A stretch of 40,739 bases of DNA from Planctomycetota bacterium. Its GTDB lineage: Bacteria; Planctomycetota; Planctomycetia; Planctomycetales; Planctomycetaceae. Within the stretch, counting starts at the first letter, position 1, and the number at the start of each line of letters is the position of its first letter. Positions 8,773 through 19,029 of this stretch are shown one piece after another. The stretch lies in contig JAURQH010000049.1 in the NCBI GenBank assembly GCA_030836185.1, forward strand, positions 1 through 40,739. The letters run 5' to 3'. The notes below the pieces were generated by a model. The model did not search any database, had not been told where the DNA came from, and was given only the letters and a program-made list of their open reading frames with translations. The translations under genes were made by a program, and so were the position numbers.

Positions 8773-9318
8773 ATGACCGTTTACGATTTATGGCTACCGA
8801 TTCTCACGACAGGGCTGGCGACACACATCATGAGTACTCTCGCATGGATGGTGATGCCTCATCACAAATCGGACTGGCAAGGGCTTCCTGTCGAAGATGA
8901 ATTGCTTGACCTCGTGGAACAGAATTCGGTCCCGCCCGGGCAATATCTTTATCCGTACGCGGATAAACCCGAGATGATGAAAAGCGAAGAGTATCAAAAG
9001 AATATGGCTCGGTGTCGAGGAACTGTCACGGTTTGGGAAAAACCTCCCAATATGGGACTTGCGATAGGTCAAACAATCGCCTTTTTTATGATCGCCGCAT
9101 TTTGCATCGGGTATCTGGCATCATTGGCACTGTTGCCCGGTGCGGAGTTTATGAAGGTGTTTCAGTTTACGATGACCGCCGGACTGTTGGCACACTGTGC
9201 GGGAATCTTTCCCGGCGTCTTCTGGTTCAAACGCAAAATAGCCATGGACCTGATCGATAAGGTGGCTTACGCCTTGGTCACAGGTTTGGTGTTTGCCGCG
9301 TTGTGGCCGGGTGCTTAA
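8773..9318 (+). CDS. Four-helix membrane protein, uncharacterised
   Basis: The frame is open from 8614 inside the previous gene, but the ATG at 8773 (AGGA 12 bases upstream) gives a sensible 181-residue product. Hydrophobic helices lie at about residues 6-28, 96-120, 128-150 and 162-180. Between helices 1 and 2 is a ~65-residue soluble loop with a Pro/Tyr-rich patch (PPGQYLYPYADKPEMM). I recognise it only as a conserved hypothetical type. Its position after three AIM24 genes suggests co-expression, and it could be their membrane partner, which is inference. Confidence 0.75.
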   Translation: MTVYDLWLPILTTGLATHIMSTLAWMVMPHHKSDWQGLPVEDELLDLVEQNSVPPGQYLYPYADKPEMMKSEEYQKNMARCRGTVTVWEKPPNMGLAIGQTIAFFMIAAFCIGYLASLALLPGAEFMKVFQFTMTAGLLAHCAGIFPGVFWFKRKIAMDLIDKVAYALVTGLVFAALWPGA

Positions 9319-9349
9319 TCGCTGCAAATTAAAGACCAAGCTCGGTTGA

Positions 9350-10825
9350 TTAATTGCGTTCAGGCGATTTGCGATAATTGAGCGGTGGCTTCTGATCGGG
9401 CTTCAAAAGAGACTCGTACTCACGCTGCCCCAAACGCCGAAGATGTTCCTGTTGAGCTTTTTCGATGAGTCCTTTGGTGATCAAAAGGTCGAGGCCAGAC
9501 ACTGCGAGAACTCGCGTGGAGAGGTTCATTCCCTGTTTGGCAATCGTCGTTCCTCCACATGCAACCGCCTGCCAAGAGTGAGCCGGTGTTCCGGGAACCC
9601 AGCAAGCCGTTGTGAAACCTGTGGTTGGCACGATCCAGGAAACGTCTCCGACATCGGTGGAGCCTTTCCCGACAGTTCCGCTTTTGTCGATGACTTCCTG
9701 CAATTGCGTGATCGGTTGTGGTTTTTGCAGCGTTCCTTGAATTTTGAGGGCGAATTGCAGTTGCTCCTCTGAATAATTTAGGTCATTCAACAGTCTCAAG
9801 TTTTGCATGGTGACTCGCGCCAACGTGTTGTTCGGGAAAATCTCAGCAATGCCTCCCTGGAAATTGATTTCCAGCTTCGTCTCAGTTGCCAATGCTCCCG
9901 CTTGAGCACACAGTTCCAACCTTTGGTAAAGTTTTTTGACAATCTGCGATTCAGGATGACGAATGTAGTAGTAGACCTCCGCGAACTCGGGGACGACATT
10001 GGGGGCCTCACCACCAGAGGTGATGACATGATGGATGCGAGTTCCTTCGGGAGTGTGCTCTCGCATCAGTTCACTGGCGTGATTCATCAACTCCACGGCG
10101 TCGAGTGCTGATCGTCCTTGTTCCGGGGCTCCCGCGGCGTGGGCCGCTTTTCCATGGAAGCGAAATTTCGCTGCAATCCTTGCGAGTGTGCTGCGATCAC
10201 CGGCCGAGTTCATGCTACTGGGGTGCCAATGTAATACGGCATCGCAATCGTCAAACAAACCATCTCTGACCATGAACGCTTTTGCCGAGCCTCCTTCTTC
10301 CGCGGGACATCCATAAAGTTTGATCGTTCCAGGAATTTCGTTGGCTTTCATGTAGGATGCGAGACTGATGGCTGCCGATGTGGAAGCAACACCAAATAAA
10401 TGATGCCCACAGGCGTGACCGTATTGAGCGCCCTCACGTTTTTGTCGATAAGGAACAGCGGCTTGTGATAGGCCCGGTAACGCATCAAACTCGGCAAGAA
10501 AAGCGAGAACCGGCTTTCCTTCTCCAATTTTCATCGATGTGATGAATGCCGTGGGGATTCCCGCAACCTTCTCTTGAATCTCGAAATCAGCGTCCGACAG
10601 CATCTTCGACAACAGTTGTGATGATTTCTGTTCCTGGTACCCAGGTTCAGCAAAGTGCCAAATCTTGAGGGCAGCTTCCCAGTCTGATTCCAACCTCTCA
10701 TTCACGATGCCTACTAAGGCTTTCTTGGCTGGTGAAAGAGTCGCGGGTTCCCCGGCATGAACGATCCCACAGAATTTGGAGCAGATAAGGAATACCAGTA
10801 GCGCGGCGAGTCGGTCACTTGGCAT
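9350..10825 (-). CDS. Exported M20 family amidohydrolase (AbgB-like)
   Basis: The frame runs to 10945, but the ATG at 10825 begins a clear signal peptide (MPSDRLAALLVFLICSKFCG, cleavage near VHA-GEP), giving 490 residues. M20-type metal site motifs are present: GHACGHHLFG, then PAEEGG, and VLHWHPSS. The order and spacing match the AbgB / p-aminobenzoyl-glutamate hydrolase subunit B and aminoacylase-like branch. The substrate is probably an N-acyl amino acid or aryl-glutamate amide. Export is a planctomycete habit and less usual for AbgB proteins. No good Shine-Dalgarno site is seen. It is divergent from recJ, with about 300 bases between. Confidence 0.87.
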   Translation of the reverse strand: MPSDRLAALLVFLICSKFCGIVHAGEPATLSPAKKALVGIVNERLESDWEAALKIWHFAEPGYQEQKSSQLLSKMLSDADFEIQEKVAGIPTAFITSMKIGEGKPVLAFLAEFDALPGLSQAAVPYRQKREGAQYGHACGHHLFGVASTSAAISLASYMKANEIPGTIKLYGCPAEEGGSAKAFMVRDGLFDDCDAVLHWHPSSMNSAGDRSTLARIAAKFRFHGKAAHAAGAPEQGRSALDAVELMNHASELMREHTPEGTRIHHVITSGGEAPNVVPEFAEVYYYIRHPESQIVKKLYQRLELCAQAGALATETKLEINFQGGIAEIFPNNTLARVTMQNLRLLNDLNYSEEQLQFALKIQGTLQKPQPITQLQEVIDKSGTVGKGSTDVGDVSWIVPTTGFTTACWVPGTPAHSWQAVACGGTTIAKQGMNLSTRVLAVSGLDLLITKGLIEKAQQEHLRRLGQREYESLLKPDQKPPLNYRKSPERN

Positions 10826-11032
10826 GAGAAACCGGTTTGTTTGATTGAATGGAGAGCTATAAATATTCAGAGATCCTGATGATGGATAAGTCTGCGGCAC
10901 TTGAGGAATTCCACCTGAGAAATTCAGTGGCCTGCAGAATCGCAAGCCGATTGAGGGGAATTCTAGTATTGAAGCTCAGTATAACAAACACAATCCACAA
11001 CAGTGGAGTCTTTGAGCAGAGCAGTCTTTGAC

Positions 11033-11080
11033 AGGAGGCGGCGATGTCGCTTAAATAGGCTCTCCGGCTTCATTGCCGGA
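11033..11080 (+). promoter_or_regulatory. Mini-ORF (Met-Ser-Leu-Lys) plus hairpin in the recJ leader
   Basis: A perfect AGGAGG (11033-11038) stands 5 bases before ATG TCG CTT AAA TAG (11044-11058), a 4-residue frame. Immediately after lies the hairpin TCCGGC-TTCATT-GCCGGA (11063-11080). The recJ start codon is 52 bases further on. The mini-ORF has a stronger ribosome site than recJ itself. Translation of the leader could affect recJ expression; this is inference from layout only. Confidence 0.35.
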
Positions 11081-11131
11081 ACGCAAGTCTCCACTGCTTC
11101 ATTGTTTCCGACACGGAAGAACGGATCACTC

Positions 11132-12889
11132 ATGCCTCGAATCTGGCACTACGAACAGCATGACCAAGGCCGAGTGGGAGATCTCTGCCGCGAAATGCGC
11201 GTCTCCCCGTTGCTTGCTCAGGTTTTGATTGCCCGCGGTTACCCGTCTGCAGAGATTGCCGGGAAGTTTATCAATTCCAAGTTGACCGATCTTCATGACC
11301 CGGAACTTCTGCCGGGAATCAGTGACGCGGCGGATTTGGTGATTGCCGCACTAAAAGAAAAGCGACGAATCACCATCTACGGAGATTATGACGTGGACGG
11401 GATGACTTCAACAAGCATCTTGTGGCATTGCCTGAAGTTGGCGGGTGGCGAGGTTGATTACTATATCCCGTCGCGTTTGGAAGAAGGATACGGGATTAAT
11501 TGTGATGCGATTCGCGAATTGCATGAACAGGATTCCGAGCGATTGCTGATTTCTGTCGATTGCGGGATTACGAGTGTTGAAGAAGCCGCGTTGGCCAATG
11601 AACTGGGGCTTGATCTGATCATTACAGATCATCATCAAATGGTCGATCAATTACCCGCCGCAAAAGTTTTGGTGCATCCGCGATTGCCGGGCAGCCAATA
11701 TCCGTTTGGTGATCTTTGTGGTGCGGGTGTCAGTTTCAAGTTGGCTTGGGCGATCTGCCAAAGGCTGGGTGACGGCAAAAAAGCCTCAGCACATATGCGA
11801 GAATATCTCAAGAGTGCCGTCTGCCTCGCCGCGATTGGAACGATTGCCGATGTCGTTCCGCTGGTTGACGAGAATCGTGCCTTAGTGCGTTATGGGCTCG
11901 CCGGACTCAACGAACTTGCCTCACCGGGATTAAAAGCCCTCATTAAAGTTTGCGGTATCGATAAGAATAAGTCTTATACGGCGTCGGATGTGGGGTTTTC
12001 AATCGGTCCGCGATTAAATGCTGCGGGCCGGTTGGGGCAAGCGCGACTTGCCGTGGAATTGTTGACTACCGAAGATCAGGAACGGGCCACACAGCTTGCC
12101 GATTATCTCGATCAACTCAATAAGAATCGTCAAACGGTTGAACGCCGAATTTTCAAGCGTGCGAAAGAAATTGTGGAAGAACATCCTGAATGGGATGCGC
12201 ACTCGGCCATCGTGATTGCCGACGACGATTGGCATCCGGGCGTGATTGGAATTGTCGCCAACCGGGTAGCCGAACATTTCAGCAAACCGACGTTTTTGAT
12301 TGCGATGGACAGCGCGACAAAAATTGGGCAAGGCTCCGGGAGAACTTCCGGGCAGGTGGACCTTCACTCTGCGATGATGGCTTGTCAGGAACTTCTCGAA
12401 GGTTGTGGAGGCCACAAAGCGGCGTCGGGATTGAGGATTCATGCGGATCAAGTCGACGAATTCCGCGAGCAGTTTTCGGCATTTGTCGCCGCGAAACATG
12501 ATCAAGCCGAGATGGTTGAAGATTTGAAGATTGATGCCGAGGTATTACTATCGGATGTGACCTATCGTGCCATCAAGGAACTGAATCTTCTGGGGCCTTT
12601 CGGGCAGGAGAATCCGAGCCCCGTCTTTGCTTCTGGTCAGGTGGTCTTAGCAAAGCCGGCTGCCACGATGGGAGAAGGAGACCGTCATTTGAATGTTCAA
12701 TTCAAACAGAACGGTACGCAACTTCGCGCGATTGCATTCAGTCGGGGTGAGTGGGCCGAGGAATTGAATCAGCACTCTGGCCCGTTCATGATCAGCTTCG
12801 AGCCGATGATCAATTCGTTTCGCGGGCGGGAAAGTGTGGAACTGCGTTTGCTTGACTGGAAGTCGCACGAGCCCGCTGCCACTCATTGA
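11132..12889 (+). CDS. recJ: Single-stranded-DNA-specific exonuclease RecJ
   Basis: The frame is open from 11003, but homologues begin near MPRIWHYEQ, so ATG 11132 is chosen; GGA lies 6 bases upstream. The 585-residue protein has the DHH phosphoesterase motifs in order: [10 protein letters not shown] (residues 84-93), [13 protein letters not shown], then [12 protein letters not shown] and [11 protein letters not shown]. The DHHA1 motifs GSGRTSG and GGHKAASG follow, then a C-terminal OB-type domain. RecJ degrades 5' ends of single-stranded DNA in recombinational and mismatch repair. Length is normal for the family. It overlaps the stop of the convergent regulator gene by 7 bases. Confidence 0.96.
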   Translation: MPRIWHYEQHDQGRVGDLCREMRVSPLLAQVLIARGYPSAEIAGKFINSKLTDLHDPELLPGISDAADLVIAALKEKRRITIYGDYDVDGMTSTSILWHCLKLAGGEVDYYIPSRLEEGYGINCDAIRELHEQDSERLLISVDCGITSVEEAALANELGLDLIITDHHQMVDQLPAAKVLVHPRLPGSQYPFGDLCGAGVSFKLAWAICQRLGDGKKASAHMREYLKSAVCLAAIGTIADVVPLVDENRALVRYGLAGLNELASPGLKALIKVCGIDKNKSYTASDVGFSIGPRLNAAGRLGQARLAVELLTTEDQERATQLADYLDQLNKNRQTVERRIFKRAKEIVEEHPEWDAHSAIVIADDDWHPGVIGIVANRVAEHFSKPTFLIAMDSATKIGQGSGRTSGQVDLHSAMMACQELLEGCGGHKAASGLRIHADQVDEFREQFSAFVAAKHDQAEMVEDLKIDAEVLLSDVTYRAIKELNLLGPFGQENPSPVFASGQVVLAKPAATMGEGDRHLNVQFKQNGTQLRAIAFSRGEWAEELNQHSGPFMISFEPMINSFRGRESVELRLLDWKSHEPAATH

Positions 12890-14283
12890 TAGCTGTGTTC
12901 GTGTTCGTATCGGATGTCGTACTTCTTCATCTTTCTGTACAACGTCGTTCGATTGATACCGAGTGTCTCTGCTGTTTTTTGGCGATTCCAACCATTTGAG
13001 TCTAAGGCGTTAATGATCAAATGGCGTTCAGGATTTGCCAAAGCTTCTTTCAGCGAAGAGTTTTCCAAGTCTTCAGTCGAAGAAGCACGATAGCCGCGAT
13101 TGTCTCGAACCACTTCGGGCAATTCGGAAATGGTAATGACGGGACTGCGTGTCAGAACAACGGCTCTCTCGATCACATTGACGAGTTCACGAACATTGCC
13201 GGGCCAGTCATATCTGAGTAAAACATCAATGGCTTCCTCATTGAACCCTTCAATATTTTTTCCGTATTGTTCATTAAAGACGTTGGTGTAGTGATCGACT
13301 AGCAGGGGAATATCTCCCGAACGCTCTCGTAACGGAGGTTGTTCAATGTTGATCACATTGATGCGGTAGTAGAGATCTTGTCGAAACTCGCCTGTCTCGA
13401 CCATTTCTTCCAGATTCTGGTTGGTTGCCAGAATCAAGCGAACATCGACTTTGTGTGTTTTCTCACTCCCGACGGGTTCAAATTCTCGATCTTGAAGCAC
13501 GCGTAATAACTTCACCTGAAGTGCGGGAGAAGCCGTAGCGATCTCGTCAAGAAAGAGTGTCCCGCCGTTGGCGAGCATGAACTTTCCTTGCTTGTCGTGG
13601 GAGGCACCAGTGAAGGAGCCAGAGACATGTCCAAATAATTCGGACTCCAGTAATGTTTCCGGCAATGCTCCACAAGAAATTTCAATAAATGCTTTATCGC
13701 GTCGCCCACTCATCTGGTGAATCACGCGGGCAGTCATAGACTTGCCGGTTCCACTTTCTCCACGAATGAGAACAGTGGTTCGTGTGTCGGCAACACTTTG
13801 GATCATGTCAAACAGTTTGGACATCCGAATGTCATTGCCGACAATATTGGAAATGCCATGTTTCTTGTCGAGTAGAGCCTTCAAACTACGGTTTTCATCT
13901 TCGATATGACGCTGCTTGAGCGCCCTTTGTATAATCATCTCCAACTCTTCATCGATCACGGGTTTGGTGAGGTATTCAAAAGCACCAATCCGCATTGCTT
14001 CGACGGCCGACTCGATGGTTCCATATCCGGTGAGCATGATGACTGAGGTTTCTGGGACATTTTCGACCGTCCATTCCAACAGTTCGAATCCGTCGGGAGT
14101 CCCAATAGCAACATCTGTAATGACGACATCAAACGGAGCTTCTTCCAGTCGGGTGATCGCATCCCGATAATCATTGGCTGTTTCTGCACGATGACCGCAT
14201 TCTCGCAGATATTCGGCGATTGCCAGCCGAATATCGCGATCATCATCGACGATCAGAATGGCCCCTTTTCTCGATGCTTGCAT
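12883..14283 (-). CDS. Sigma-54-dependent response regulator (NtrC family)
   Basis: The 466-residue protein has three domains. The receiver (1-120) has DDD at 13-15, phosphoacceptor D57, T85 and K107. The AAA+ domain has Walker A GESGTGKS (175-182) and Walker B FLDE (D246, E247). A Fis-type helix-turn-helix ends it ([20 protein letters not shown]). The loop that contacts sigma-54, normally GAFTGA, reads GSFTGA, with serine at position 223. No sensor kinase gene is adjacent, so the partner and targets cannot be told. It overlaps recJ tail to tail by 7 bases. A 433-base gap separates its start from the next gene. Confidence 0.93.
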   Translation of the reverse strand: MQASRKGAILIVDDDRDIRLAIAEYLRECGHRAETANDYRDAITRLEEAPFDVVITDVAIGTPDGFELLEWTVENVPETSVIMLTGYGTIESAVEAMRIGAFEYLTKPVIDEELEMIIQRALKQRHIEDENRSLKALLDKKHGISNIVGNDIRMSKLFDMIQSVADTRTTVLIRGESGTGKSMTARVIHQMSGRRDKAFIEISCGALPETLLESELFGHVSGSFTGASHDKQGKFMLANGGTLFLDEIATASPALQVKLLRVLQDREFEPVGSEKTHKVDVRLILATNQNLEEMVETGEFRQDLYYRINVINIEQPPLRERSGDIPLLVDHYTNVFNEQYGKNIEGFNEEAIDVLLRYDWPGNVRELVNVIERAVVLTRSPVITISELPEVVRDNRGYRASSTEDLENSSLKEALANPERHLIINALDSNGWNRQKTAETLGINRTTLYRKMKKYDIRYEHEHSYQ

Positions 14284-14618
14284 GACTGTCTCTCTTTGAT
14301 TCTCCGTGGGTTCTTGGTCGGAAAGCTCTTAAACCCTTATATAGAAACCTCTTTCCATCTATCGAGCAAACATAGGTCACAAGTTGCAGTCAGGCAACAT
14401 GCGAATTTACTCCGATGATGCAAAGTTGCAACATCAGCTCTATTCTCGCGGTTGTATTGATTATGTCAATTACTTGTGTGTAGTGATATTCCCTAAGGTG
14501 TGGTGTCTTGGTGAGATGTGAATTTTCGAGAATATGTTCGCTCTGGCATATTTAGGGGGATCCAGACCGGGTTGCTCTTCGTACTTTGCGATATGACAAG
14601 GGATTTCTGCTCCCGAAC

Positions 14619-14647
14619 TTGACCCTTTGCACAAGTCCGTTCACAAT
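14619..14647 (+). promoter_or_regulatory. Candidate sigma-70-type promoter for the phosphoesterase gene
   Basis: TTGACC at 14619-14624 and CACAAT at 14642-14647 are separated by 17 bases. This is a good -35 and a fair -10. It would give a leader of about 60 bases before the TTG start at 14717 and would exclude the earlier in-frame start at 14627. The rest of the 14284-14716 gap shows nothing else I can identify. Confidence 0.4.
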
Positions 14648-14716
14648 CACTATTTCACCACAATATGGCATATCTGCAGCGATGAGTTTACGGACGCTGC
14701 GAGGAGAGAAGCGGTT

Positions 14717-15457
14717 TTGCGAGCCCTGATTAGCGACATTCACGGCAACTTGGAAGCACTCACTGCAGTGTTGGCCGATATTAAGTCTCAAGGTATAGAC
14801 GAAGTCTATTGCTTGGGTGACATCATCGGTTACGGCCCAAACCCTTGCGAATGTATCGACAAGATCATGGGGCTGACTGGTTGCATTTTGGGAAACCACG
14901 ATCAGGCTGCGTTATTTGACCCTGAGGGATTTAATCCCGGAGCGGAACGCGCCATTTTCTGGACTCGTAAAATGCTGGAGCAAGGTTCAGGCCGCGACAA
15001 CGAAAAACGGTGGGAGTTTCTTGGGGAATTGACACGCGTGATTCGTGAAGGCGAGTTTATGTTGGTCCATGGGTCAGCCCGCAACCCACTGAATGAATAT
15101 GTTTTTCCTGAAGACATCTACAACTCTCGCAAAATGGAAAAAATCTTCTCGCTGATTGAGAAGTACTGTTTTCAGGGGCACACTCATATTCCGGGTGTCT
15201 TCCGAGAGGACATGACGTTTTTGGCTCCTGAAGATATTGATTTCAAATATACGCTGACCGATCAAAAGGTCATGATCAATGTGGGATCTGTCGGTCAACC
15301 TCGGAATGGCGACTGTCGGTCGTCCTACGTCATTATTGACGGTGATGAAGTTGAGTTCCGGCGTGTTGAATATGACAACGAGAAAACCGCGACAAAAATC
15401 TACGACATCCCCGATCTTGATAATTTCCTCGGAGACCGTTTGCGAGAAGGGCGTTAA
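14717..15457 (+). CDS. Calcineurin-like metallophosphoesterase
   Basis: A TTG at 14717 with GAGGAG 10 bases upstream gives 246 residues starting [11 protein letters not shown], as is normal for the family; the frame itself is open from 14627. All metal-site motifs are visible: [24 protein letters not shown] and GHTH. The closing [12 protein letters not shown] is typical of YfcE/MJ0936-like phosphodiesterases. It is a soluble cytoplasmic enzyme with two metals; the substrate is unknown. It lies 104 bases upstream of yidC on the same strand, and the two may share transcription. Confidence 0.88.
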   Translation: MRALISDIHGNLEALTAVLADIKSQGIDEVYCLGDIIGYGPNPCECIDKIMGLTGCILGNHDQAALFDPEGFNPGAERAIFWTRKMLEQGSGRDNEKRWEFLGELTRVIREGEFMLVHGSARNPLNEYVFPEDIYNSRKMEKIFSLIEKYCFQGHTHIPGVFREDMTFLAPEDIDFKYTLTDQKVMINVGSVGQPRNGDCRSSYVIIDGDEVEFRRVEYDNEKTATKIYDIPDLDNFLGDRLREGR

Positions 15458-15561
15458 TTCACGTCCACACTCGGTTTCTATTGCTGATGCTGAACCCGGC
15501 TGCCGGCTGCATCTTGCCTCACAGACCAACCGGCTACCCTCATCACCGAACAGCTTGACTC

Positions 15562-17613
15562 ATGGAACAACGACGCCTGCTAATATTCTTTGTCTCGTCG
15601 ATGGCGATCCTGGTTGTCTGGACCAATTTTCTGGCCCCAATCTTGATGCCGCTTCCGCCAAAACCACCTGCTGACCAAACGGCAGAAGAAGAGACGGCAC
15701 AACCGCAAGAAGACAAAAAGACAACAGCAGAATCGACCGACGATTCCGCGGAAGAAGCCGTTGTTGCCAATGCCGATGATGCGGAACCGAAAACGACCGA
15801 AACCGTTGAGGAAACTGTTCCTGCGAAACCGGCCAACGAAGATTCGCCCTCTGAAAAACCTGCCAATGAGGAAACTCCTGAAGTCGAAAAAACCGAGAAG
15901 CTCGTCGCCGACTGGCCGGACAAGGTTGAGCATCCGATTATTACTTTAGGGAGTGTGGATCCCAAAACCGGCTACTTTATGCAGGTGGAATTGACCAGGC
16001 AGGGGGCCGGTGTTCTCAGTCTTAAGCTCAGCGACCCCCGCTATCGTGAACTGGAGGATACTGAACAACCCCTTGCGTTGATTGAGTCCAATAATGAATT
16101 TCCGCCAACATTGAGTACTGTTTTTTATGATGAAGAGCAGGAATTGATTTCCATCAAAGATGCCGAAGGATTGAATGAGTGGCAAGTTGCCAAAGATGAA
16201 AATGGCGAAGATTTGATCGAAGAAGACTCGGAGCATCCCGGTGTGAATCTATCGGTCACATTCCGCTCGGTCTATTCAGACCTCGGTATTGAGGTTTTCA
16301 AAACCTTCAAGTTGACTCCTTCCGACAAATCGGGCGAGGAACTCGATGAAGCCCGCATGACTGACGTGGCTGGTTACGAACTTTCGATGGAGGTGAAGGC
16401 TCATAACTTAACCAAAGAGCAACAGTCCTTTGTCTATCATCTACAGGGGCCAGTTGGTGTACCTCTTGAAAACCGAGAGAACACTCGCAAGTTCCGTCAG
16501 GTTGCCATCGGATTTCTGCAAGATGACGGCAGTGTTGATCCCGAGGTAATGACGGCTGCGGATCTGGTCGATTCGGTAGACGAGAACGAGCCAGAAGTCT
16601 GGAATGCTCCGATGAGATACATTGGAGTCGATGTTCAGTATTTCGCTGCATTGATTGTTCCTGTGGAAGATCAAAACAGCAACCAGACATATACCTCTGC
16701 GATGCCAATGCTCGTTCAGAGAGAAAAAGACGACAATCACAGCGATCTGTCTGTGGTGTTGCAATCGAAACTGTTTGAGTTAGAGCCGATGGGGGAATTG
16801 AATCAGGACGGAACTGCAGCCGATGTTGTTCAACACCAAGTCCATCTGTTTGCCGGACCGAAGCGAGAAGTTCTTTTGACCGGTATGCAAGCCGATTCGA
16901 TTCTCGATTATGGACGCATGGGGGTGTTTGCGAGCTTTATGCTCAAAATATTGAACTGGTTACATCTCATGGGGCTCCCTTATGGGATTGCGATTATCGT
17001 CTTGACGATTATGGTGAGGAGCTGTCTGTATCCTTTGTCTCGAAAGCAGGCTCTGGGTGCGAAGAAGATGAAAGAGCTACAGCCTAAACTCAAAGAGCTC
17101 AAAAAGAAGTACGCCAAAAACAAAGAGAAACAGGCAAAGGCGCAGATGGAACTGTTTCGCAAACACAATTACAACCCGCTCGCGGGTTGCTTACCACTGC
17201 TGTTGCAGTTCCCGATCTTTATCAGCCTCTACACAGCGATCAGTTCGTCTGTCGATTTACGCCTGGCACCGTTTCTGTGGTTCAACAATCTCGCTGCCCC
17301 TGATGCTCTGTTTCAAATGCCAATCACATTGCCATTTTTAGGGCAGAGTTTCAATTTGCTGCCGATCCTGACCATCTTCCTGTTCATCGCACAGCAGCGA
17401 CTGTTCATGCCTCCTCCAGAGTCCGAGGAACAGGCAATGCAGTATAAGATGATGAATATGATGATGGTGGTCATGGGCTTTCTGTTTTATCGCGTTCCTG
17501 CAGGATTGTGTCTCTATTTCATCACTTCAAGTTTGTGGGGAATGTCCGAGCGAAAAATCCTCGACTTTGGGAAACCCAAAACCGAACCGGCAGCTCAGCC
17601 GGGCAAAGCCTAG
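15562..17613 (+). CDS. yidC: Membrane protein insertase YidC
   Basis: The 683-residue protein starts with a transmembrane helix (residues 6-25). A long Pro/Glu/Thr-rich acidic spacer follows (about 30-120), then the periplasmic P1 domain, then the conserved C-terminal insertase core. The core includes a Lys-rich cytoplasmic loop (KELKKKYAKNKEKQAKAQ), the signature NPLAGCLPLLLQFPIFISLY and PAGLCLYFITSSLWGM. It inserts proteins into the inner membrane alone or with Sec. It is longer than the ~550-residue enterobacterial protein, mainly through the acidic spacer. rpmH and rnpA, its usual upstream neighbours, are absent here, but mnmE follows after 30 bases. Confidence 0.96.
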   Translation: MEQRRLLIFFVSSMAILVVWTNFLAPILMPLPPKPPADQTAEEETAQPQEDKKTTAESTDDSAEEAVVANADDAEPKTTETVEETVPAKPANEDSPSEKPANEETPEVEKTEKLVADWPDKVEHPIITLGSVDPKTGYFMQVELTRQGAGVLSLKLSDPRYRELEDTEQPLALIESNNEFPPTLSTVFYDEEQELISIKDAEGLNEWQVAKDENGEDLIEEDSEHPGVNLSVTFRSVYSDLGIEVFKTFKLTPSDKSGEELDEARMTDVAGYELSMEVKAHNLTKEQQSFVYHLQGPVGVPLENRENTRKFRQVAIGFLQDDGSVDPEVMTAADLVDSVDENEPEVWNAPMRYIGVDVQYFAALIVPVEDQNSNQTYTSAMPMLVQREKDDNHSDLSVVLQSKLFELEPMGELNQDGTAADVVQHQVHLFAGPKREVLLTGMQADSILDYGRMGVFASFMLKILNWLHLMGLPYGIAIIVLTIMVRSCLYPLSRKQALGAKKMKELQPKLKELKKKYAKNKEKQAKAQMELFRKHNYNPLAGCLPLLLQFPIFISLYTAISSSVDLRLAPFLWFNNLAAPDALFQMPITLPFLGQSFNLLPILTIFLFIAQQRLFMPPPESEEQAMQYKMMNMMMVVMGFLFYRVPAGLCLYFITSSLWGMSERKILDFGKPKTEPAAQPGKA

Positions 17614-17643
17614 TCGATTCATCCTCCCACTGGAGGCGGGTGT

Positions 17644-19029
17644 ATGGCACAGTTCGATTTTGATGAAACCATCGCAGCCCCTGCGTCAGCTCCCGGTGCC
17701 TCATTGCGGGGAACGCTTCGTGTCAGTGGGGCTAATGTTCAGCAACAGCTTCTGGAACTTTTTAATCCAGATGATGAACATCGTTGGAGAGACGCGAAGC
17801 AGCCGATGATCCACTCCGGTCAGCTTGCTGTGGCTGCTGATTTGCGACTGAATGTGACCATCGGTCTCTGGCCGACAGCCCGCAGCTATACCGGGCAGCC
17901 AATGGCCGAAATCTACACGCTTGGTTCTCAACCATTGATTGAACAGATTCTCTCGCGGCTTAACAGTACTGGCATTAGAACTGCAAGAAATGGGGAGTTC
18001 ACTCTGCGGGCTTTTCTGAATGGTCGCATTGATCTGATTCAGGCGGAAGCGGTGTTGGGCGTGATCGATTCCCAGTCAGAATCTGAATTACAGCTTGCAC
18101 TGAATCAACTCGGTGGTGGAATGTCGAAAGAGATGCTTGAAGTTCGCCAAGATTTGGTCGAACTGCTCGCGGACTTGGAAGCTGGGCTCGACTTTGTCGA
18201 TGAGGATATCGAGTTTGTGGCTCACGAAGAGGTGAGTCGTCGGTTGGATGATGCCCGAGAGTCAATTGGTCGTTTGCGTGAATTGTCGAATACTCGACTC
18301 CGCTCAGAAACTCGTACAAGAGTTGTGTTGGCCGGTCTTCCCAATGCAGGGAAATCGACGTTACTCAATCAACTCGCTGGTGAGGAGACGGCCTTGGTTT
18401 CTGAAATCTCAGGAACCACGCGTGATTATGTGGCTGCCGAGTGTCAGATTCATGGTTTGCCTGTTCTGATTATCGACACTGCAGGCTGGGAACTGAGCGA
18501 TGATCCGATCATGCAAACCGCTCAGCAGTTTCGTGAAGAACAGATACAACGGGCCGATTTGGTCATCTGGTGTTCGGCGTTCGGACTCACTGAGGAGAAG
18601 ACACGGAGCGATCAACAACAGTCTCAAGTTTGTAGAACGCAAGCACGGCAAATGATATTGCTGGGAACCAAGGCTGATCTCGTTGATCACTCGAATTCTC
18701 AAGTAACCTTCGACTCCGTCATCTCGGTGATCGAATCTGAGTGCGCCGGAATAGATGAACTAATGGCGTTAATTTCACAACGTCTCGATCAACAGGTTGA
18801 AAGAACCGAAGGGCTCATCGGAACGACGTCCGCTCGATGTCGAGAAACACTTCGTGAAACCGAAGATGCGATGGCAAACGCGATTGATGCTGCTGAACAA
18901 AGGGCGGGGGATGAGTTGATTGCCTTGGAACTTCGTTCGGCTCTCGACGGGTTGGGGCAAGTTCTCGGTTTGCTGCATTCGGATGATATTCTGGATCGTA
19001 TTTTCAGCAAGTTCTGCATCGGCAAATGA
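17644..19029 (+). CDS. mnmE: tRNA modification GTPase MnmE
   Basis: The 461-residue protein has the tetrahydrofolate-binding N-domain (GEFTLRAFLNGRIDLIQAEA, ~residues 118-138), a helical domain, and an inserted G domain. The G motifs are GLPNAGKST (G1), GTTRD (G2), DTAGW (G3) and TKAD (G4, where N of NKxD is T). It ends in the diagnostic FCIGK, whose cysteine is essential in the family. With MnmG it modifies the wobble uridine of tRNAs. GGAGG lies just upstream of the ATG. It is the second gene of a yidC-mnmE pair, an arrangement widely conserved near replication origins. Confidence 0.95.
   Translation: MAQFDFDETIAAPASAPGASLRGTLRVSGANVQQQLLELFNPDDEHRWRDAKQPMIHSGQLAVAADLRLNVTIGLWPTARSYTGQPMAEIYTLGSQPLIEQILSRLNSTGIRTARNGEFTLRAFLNGRIDLIQAEAVLGVIDSQSESELQLALNQLGGGMSKEMLEVRQDLVELLADLEAGLDFVDEDIEFVAHEEVSRRLDDARESIGRLRELSNTRLRSETRTRVVLAGLPNAGKSTLLNQLAGEETALVSEISGTTRDYVAAECQIHGLPVLIIDTAGWELSDDPIMQTAQQFREEQIQRADLVIWCSAFGLTEEKTRSDQQQSQVCRTQARQMILLGTKADLVDHSNSQVTFDSVISVIESECAGIDELMALISQRLDQQVERTEGLIGTTSARCRETLRETEDAMANAIDAAEQRAGDELIALELRSALDGLGQVLGLLHSDDILDRIFSKFCIGK

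Noticed and set aside
10826-10945. N-terminal extension of the M20 amidohydrolase
   Set aside because: The extension would bury the signal peptide 40 residues in; the ATG at 10825 gives a normal exported protein.
11003-11131. N-terminal extension of recJ
   Set aside because: The added residues are Arg-rich and unlike RecJ N-termini, and the region holds the leader mini-ORF and hairpin.
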